Assembly: GCF_900142845.1 (NCBI RefSeq)
Contig: NZ_FSRU01000001.1
Coordinates: 1,488,001-1,552,000 of the forward strand
DNA from: Paraburkholderia phenazinium
GTDB lineage: Bacteria > Pseudomonadota > Gammaproteobacteria > Burkholderiales > Burkholderiaceae
Length of the DNA stretch: 64,000 nt
Direction: 5' to 3'
In this document: piece after piece, positions 62,060 through 64,000 of the stretch
Numbering within the stretch: the stretch's first letter is position 1
Layout of the letters: each line of letters starts with the position of its first letter
Notes under the pieces: model-generated
Seen by the model: the letters and a program-made list of their open reading frames with translations, nothing else
What the model was told of the DNA's origin: nothing
Database searches by the model: none
Made by a program: the position numbers and the translations under genes

Positions 62060-62093
62060 AAATGGCCGCAGAGCAATCTGCGGCCATTTTTTT
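62060..62093 (+). terminator. Strong Rho-independent terminator
   Basis: AAATGGCCGCAGA (62060-62072) pairs perfectly with TCTGCGGCCATTT (62077-62089) around a GCAA tetraloop, with a T-run at 62087-62093. It acts on a plus-strand transcript, although the nearest annotated plus-strand gene ends 620 bp upstream. Confidence 0.9.
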
Positions 62094-62157
62094 ATTCGCT
62101 GACGGGGGGTGAGCGAGGTATTGGCTCGCCGCAGGCTATGCTGCAGCCGAGCCCGCC

Positions 62158-62181
62158 GGCACACCGCGGGACGGGTGTGCC
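62158..62181 (-). terminator. Hairpin downstream of the His-rich small gene
   Basis: GGCACACC (62158-62165) pairs with GGTGTGCC (62174-62181) around 8 nt, just after the stop of the 45-residue secreted protein on the minus strand. No T-run is present. Confidence 0.4.
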
Positions 62182-62193
62182 TGAGCGTGTGCC

Positions 62194-62331
62194 TTAATGG
62201 CAGCGCTTTTCCCAATGATGATGGACCTTCACCTTGTGGCAAACCGGATGGTGATGATCGTCGGCGTAGGCCGGGGTGATGACGCCAACGGTGACAGCGG
62301 CGAGCGTGAGCGCAAGCAAAATTTTCTTCAT
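62194..62331 (-). CDS. Small secreted His-rich protein (45 aa)
   Basis: A 45-residue protein with a clear Sec signal peptide (MKKILLALTLAAVTVGV..., cleavage after AYA near residue 23). The mature peptide of about 22 residues, DDHHHPVCHKVKVHHHWEKR plus a final CH, holds seven histidines and two cysteines. GAGGAAG lies before ATG 62331. Such a peptide would be periplasmic and could bind Zn, Cu or Ni or form one disulfide. It is close to the SPFH/metal ATPase operon, which also uses His-rich tails. Confidence 0.75.
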   Translation of the reverse strand: MKKILLALTLAAVTVGVITPAYADDHHHPVCHKVKVHHHWEKRCH

Positions 62332-62467
62332 GGGGGCTTCCTCGGTCGGACTGACCTGGTTGATGAACGGTCCGCTATCTTAGCCCGAGTGCCGTGACAA
62401 CACTGTCAAGGAAATGCAAAACGTGTGTGGTTAGCGACGCAGCGTAGCGAACTGCTCAGCTTGCCTG

Positions 62468-62812
62468 CTAGTGCCCGTGTCCGCCGCCACTGCTGCCGCC
62501 GCCCTGGAACGTGCCGCCGCCACCGCCACCGCCGCTATGACCGCCGTGTCCGCCACCGCCGTGCCAGCCGCCGTTGCCATGCCATCCATGGCCGCCGTGC
62601 CAATAGCCGCCGCCGTGCGGGTAGTAGCAGCAACCGCCGCCACCGCCGCCCCAGACGGTGACCGAGCCATAGGCCGGCGCATAGCCGTAGCCATATCCAT
62701 AACCGTAGTCCGGATAGTACGGTTGATCGTAGTATGGATAGCCATAACCCGGCGCGACCGCACAACCGGCCAGAGCCGCCGCCACCCCGAGCGCCGCAAT
62801 CAGGCGAAGCAT
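62468..62812 (-). CDS. Gly/His/Tyr-rich lipoprotein
   Basis: This is a 114-residue protein with lipoprotein signal MLRLIAALGVAAALAGC; the lipobox LAGC predicts lipidation at residue 17. The mature part is low-complexity: a Tyr/Pro/Gly section (YPYYDQPYYPDYGYGYGYGY), a double cysteine, then Gly/His/Trp-rich sequence ending GGGHGH. GGGAGAA precedes the ATG. Similar low-complexity surface lipoproteins are common in Burkholderia; no function is known. The histidines might bind metal. Confidence 0.75.
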   Translation of the reverse strand: MLRLIAALGVAAALAGCAVAPGYGYPYYDQPYYPDYGYGYGYGYAPAYGSVTVWGGGGGGCCYYPHGGGYWHGGHGWHGNGGWHGGGGHGGHSGGGGGGGTFQGGGSSGGGHGH

Positions 62813-62964
62813 GATGTTCTCCCTCGATATGCTTAAGAAAGAACTAGCCGCATCAAGTTCCAGCGTAATTGTGTCCTCCGTTTACCGAAACAGTGATTGA
62901 TCGATACTTCTGACGTGAGCCGCGCGTCGTCATGCATAGCGGCGCTTCAGACGCGTTGCCGCTG

Positions 62965-62994
62965 AAACGCCTCCGCACGCTCGCAGCGGCGTTT
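62965..62994. terminator. Weak hairpin after the DUF2891 gene
   Basis: AAACGCC (62965-62971) pairs with GGCGTTT (62988-62994), with T-rich sequence on both outer sides. It lies 30 bp downstream of the DUF2891 stop and may terminate that transcript. Confidence 0.4.
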
Positions 62995-63024
62995 TCGTTT
63001 CATCGCATCAAATGCATTCAGCAC

Positions 63025-64000
63025 TCACGCTTCGAGCGCGAGCGTCGCGAAAGTGGCGAGCCAATGTTCGCCCATGTAGTCCCCGGCCACATGCGCAAGC
63101 GCGCTGTCGAGATGGACTTCGGCGGCTTCGTTGAGCAGTGCTTGGCGCGCGTCGTCGGCCGGCAGCGCGCGGGCGAGCGAACGTTGACACCAAGCGCGGC
63201 TCAGATTCAGGCCGTCGAGGTGGGCGATCTTGCCGTCGCTGCGATCGGCCACCGTCACCGGGACGAACAGCGTGGCCGGCTGGCGCGCGGCGAGCTGCGG
63301 CAGGAACGCGCCGAACCAGTCGACGAACTGCCCGGCCGGCAACACGCGGCGCATCAGTTCGGCTTCCATGAGCGAGGGCGAAAGGAATTCATCGCCCGCC
63401 GGCTCCCACGCCTGACAGGCCACGTCATTCAGAAACCAGCGCTGCGATGTCTCTACGACCAGCGCCGCCAGCGATTCGCGCGCTGTCTGCCGCGCGAAAT
63501 CTAGCGTCAGGGCGAGCGCGAACGCCATGTTGAAATGCGTGCCCACGCGCAGCGGATAGGTGGCCTTCGGCAGGAACTCCTCGAAGCGCTCGACGAACGC
63601 ATCTGTTAGCGGTGCGAAGGTTTTGCTCCAGCGAGCCGCTTGCGGTAGTGTCAGCGCATCGATTTGCGCCGAGAGCGCCAGCAGCCAGGCCCAGCCGTAC
63701 GGCCGCTCGAAGCCGCGATTGTGCGGCAGGTCGAGATAGGCGCGCTCGCCGGCCACGTTGGCCTCGGTGAAGTGCTGGTCGACCACGGCGACGATGCGCG
63801 CGGCCTCGGGCAGATCGGGAAAGCGTTCGAGCAGATGGAGGATCAGCCAGTAGCCATGCACGCACGAATGCCAGTCGTAGCTGCCGTAAAAAATCGGATG
63901 CAGCGCACGCGGTCCCAGCACGTCTTGCGGACCGTCCAGCGAGTGAGTCAGCTTGTTCGGATACTCGCGTGTGAGGTGATCCAATGCCAGGCTGGCGAAT
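63025..64000 (-). CDS. DUF2891 family protein (5' end outside window)
   Basis: A nearly complete protein of at least 325 residues on the minus strand. The frame stays open to the window edge (reading FASLALDHLTREYPNKL), so the true start lies just beyond 64000; a TTG at 63984 is an unlikely start because conserved sequence continues upstream. DUF2891 landmarks: LGPRALHPIFYGSYDWHSCVHGYW (in parts), the PYGWAWLLAL segment and WEPAGDEFLSPSLMEAELM. The histidine/tryptophan-rich core suggests an alpha/alpha-toroid enzyme. The function is unknown. Confidence 0.85.
   Translation of the reverse strand, partial: FASLALDHLTREYPNKLTHSLDGPQDVLGPRALHPIFYGSYDWHSCVHGYWLILHLLERFPDLPEAARIVAVVDQHFTEANVAGERAYLDLPHNRGFERPYGWAWLLALSAQIDALTLPQAARWSKTFAPLTDAFVERFEEFLPKATYPLRVGTHFNMAFALALTLDFARQTARESLAALVVETSQRWFLNDVACQAWEPAGDEFLSPSLMEAELMRRVLPAGQFVDWFGAFLPQLAARQPATLFVPVTVADRSDGKIAHLDGLNLSRAWCQRSLARALPADDARQALLNEAAEVHLDSALAHVAGDYMGEHWLATFATLALEA

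Larger units (their letters stand above)
61737..62193. other. Non-coding region ending in a strong terminator
   Basis: About 450 bp. An 11-codon frame (61917-61952; MMASCCGRVRL) has AAGGAAAACC upstream and looks like a leader peptide. A 40-codon frame from ATG 61990 (MFKRGRARLGALMRTWW...) runs through the terminator stem at 62060-62093. Neither is convincing as a protein gene. A plus-strand small RNA or short leader transcript ending at the terminator is the simplest reading. Confidence 0.5.

Noticed and set aside
61990..62112. 40-codon frame starting MFKRGRARLGALMRTWW
   Set aside because: It reads straight through a perfect terminator stem and lacks a good ribosome site, so it is more likely chance within a non-coding RNA.

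Overview
The window is GC-rich, densely coded beta-proteobacterial DNA. The most likely source is a secondary chromosome of a plant-associated Paraburkholderia/Burkholderia. Pointers are the Burkholderia-type trimeric porin, many LysR/Lrp/AraC-controlled catabolic clusters, a true ACC deaminase with its AcdR regulator, and very frequent ATGA start/stop overlaps. I see no rRNA, tRNA, CRISPR array or intact insertion sequence.

Layout. 1-5.3 kb: hydroxyproline catabolism (deaminase, epimerase, three-subunit D-hydroxyproline dehydrogenase, PAS-AraC regulator), with an 18-bp perfect inverted repeat between the divergent arms. 5.3-8 kb: small proteins, a lipoprotein and a porin. 8.1-13.8 kb: quinate/shikimate catabolism (QuiC, AroQ, shikimate/quinate dehydrogenase, MFS importer, TetR). 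13.9-16.6 kb: an ECF sigma/anti-sigma pair and an amine-oxidase-like flavoprotein. 16.9-20.6 kb: a sugar-acid pathway (UxaA-type dehydratase, 2-keto-3-deoxy acid dehydratase, LysR). 20.8-25 kb: a very large class A penicillin-binding protein, then a toxin-antitoxin pair lying between two copies of the PBP gene's 3' end. 25-29.2 kb: a fructose-type ABC importer frcBCA with a ROK regulator.

29.7-35.8 kb: a 45-aa small protein behind a palindromic promoter, a three-part PNPOx/ferredoxin-reductase fusion, a GST with LysR, and an MHS-type transporter. 35.8-41 kb: acdS and acdR, then an Lrp regulator and an orphan AceE-like E1 that together may convert ACC to 2-oxobutyrate and on to propionyl-CoA. 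41-44.8 kb: a DUF2182/DUF899/TPR-regulator/beta-propeller cluster, followed by a 20-bp tandem repeat. 45.2-50.7 kb: a MipA-like outer membrane protein, then a LysR, a swivel-first aconitase-family fusion and an MFS carrier. 50.9-54.6 kb: a monooxygenase, an orphan sensor kinase, a GST and small proteins.

55.1-61.4 kb holds the most unusual unit. Three SPFH/HflK-HflC-like membrane proteins and a P1B-type metal ATPase sit in one tight run. Two of the four proteins have histidine-rich N-termini, and the ATPase lacks the usual N-terminal metal-binding domain. The following 2.5 kb adds a tiny secreted His-rich protein, a Gly/His-rich lipoprotein and a strong plus-strand terminator with no obvious gene in front of it. 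The window ends inside a DUF2891 gene. Functions are read from motifs and family resemblance only; no search was run.
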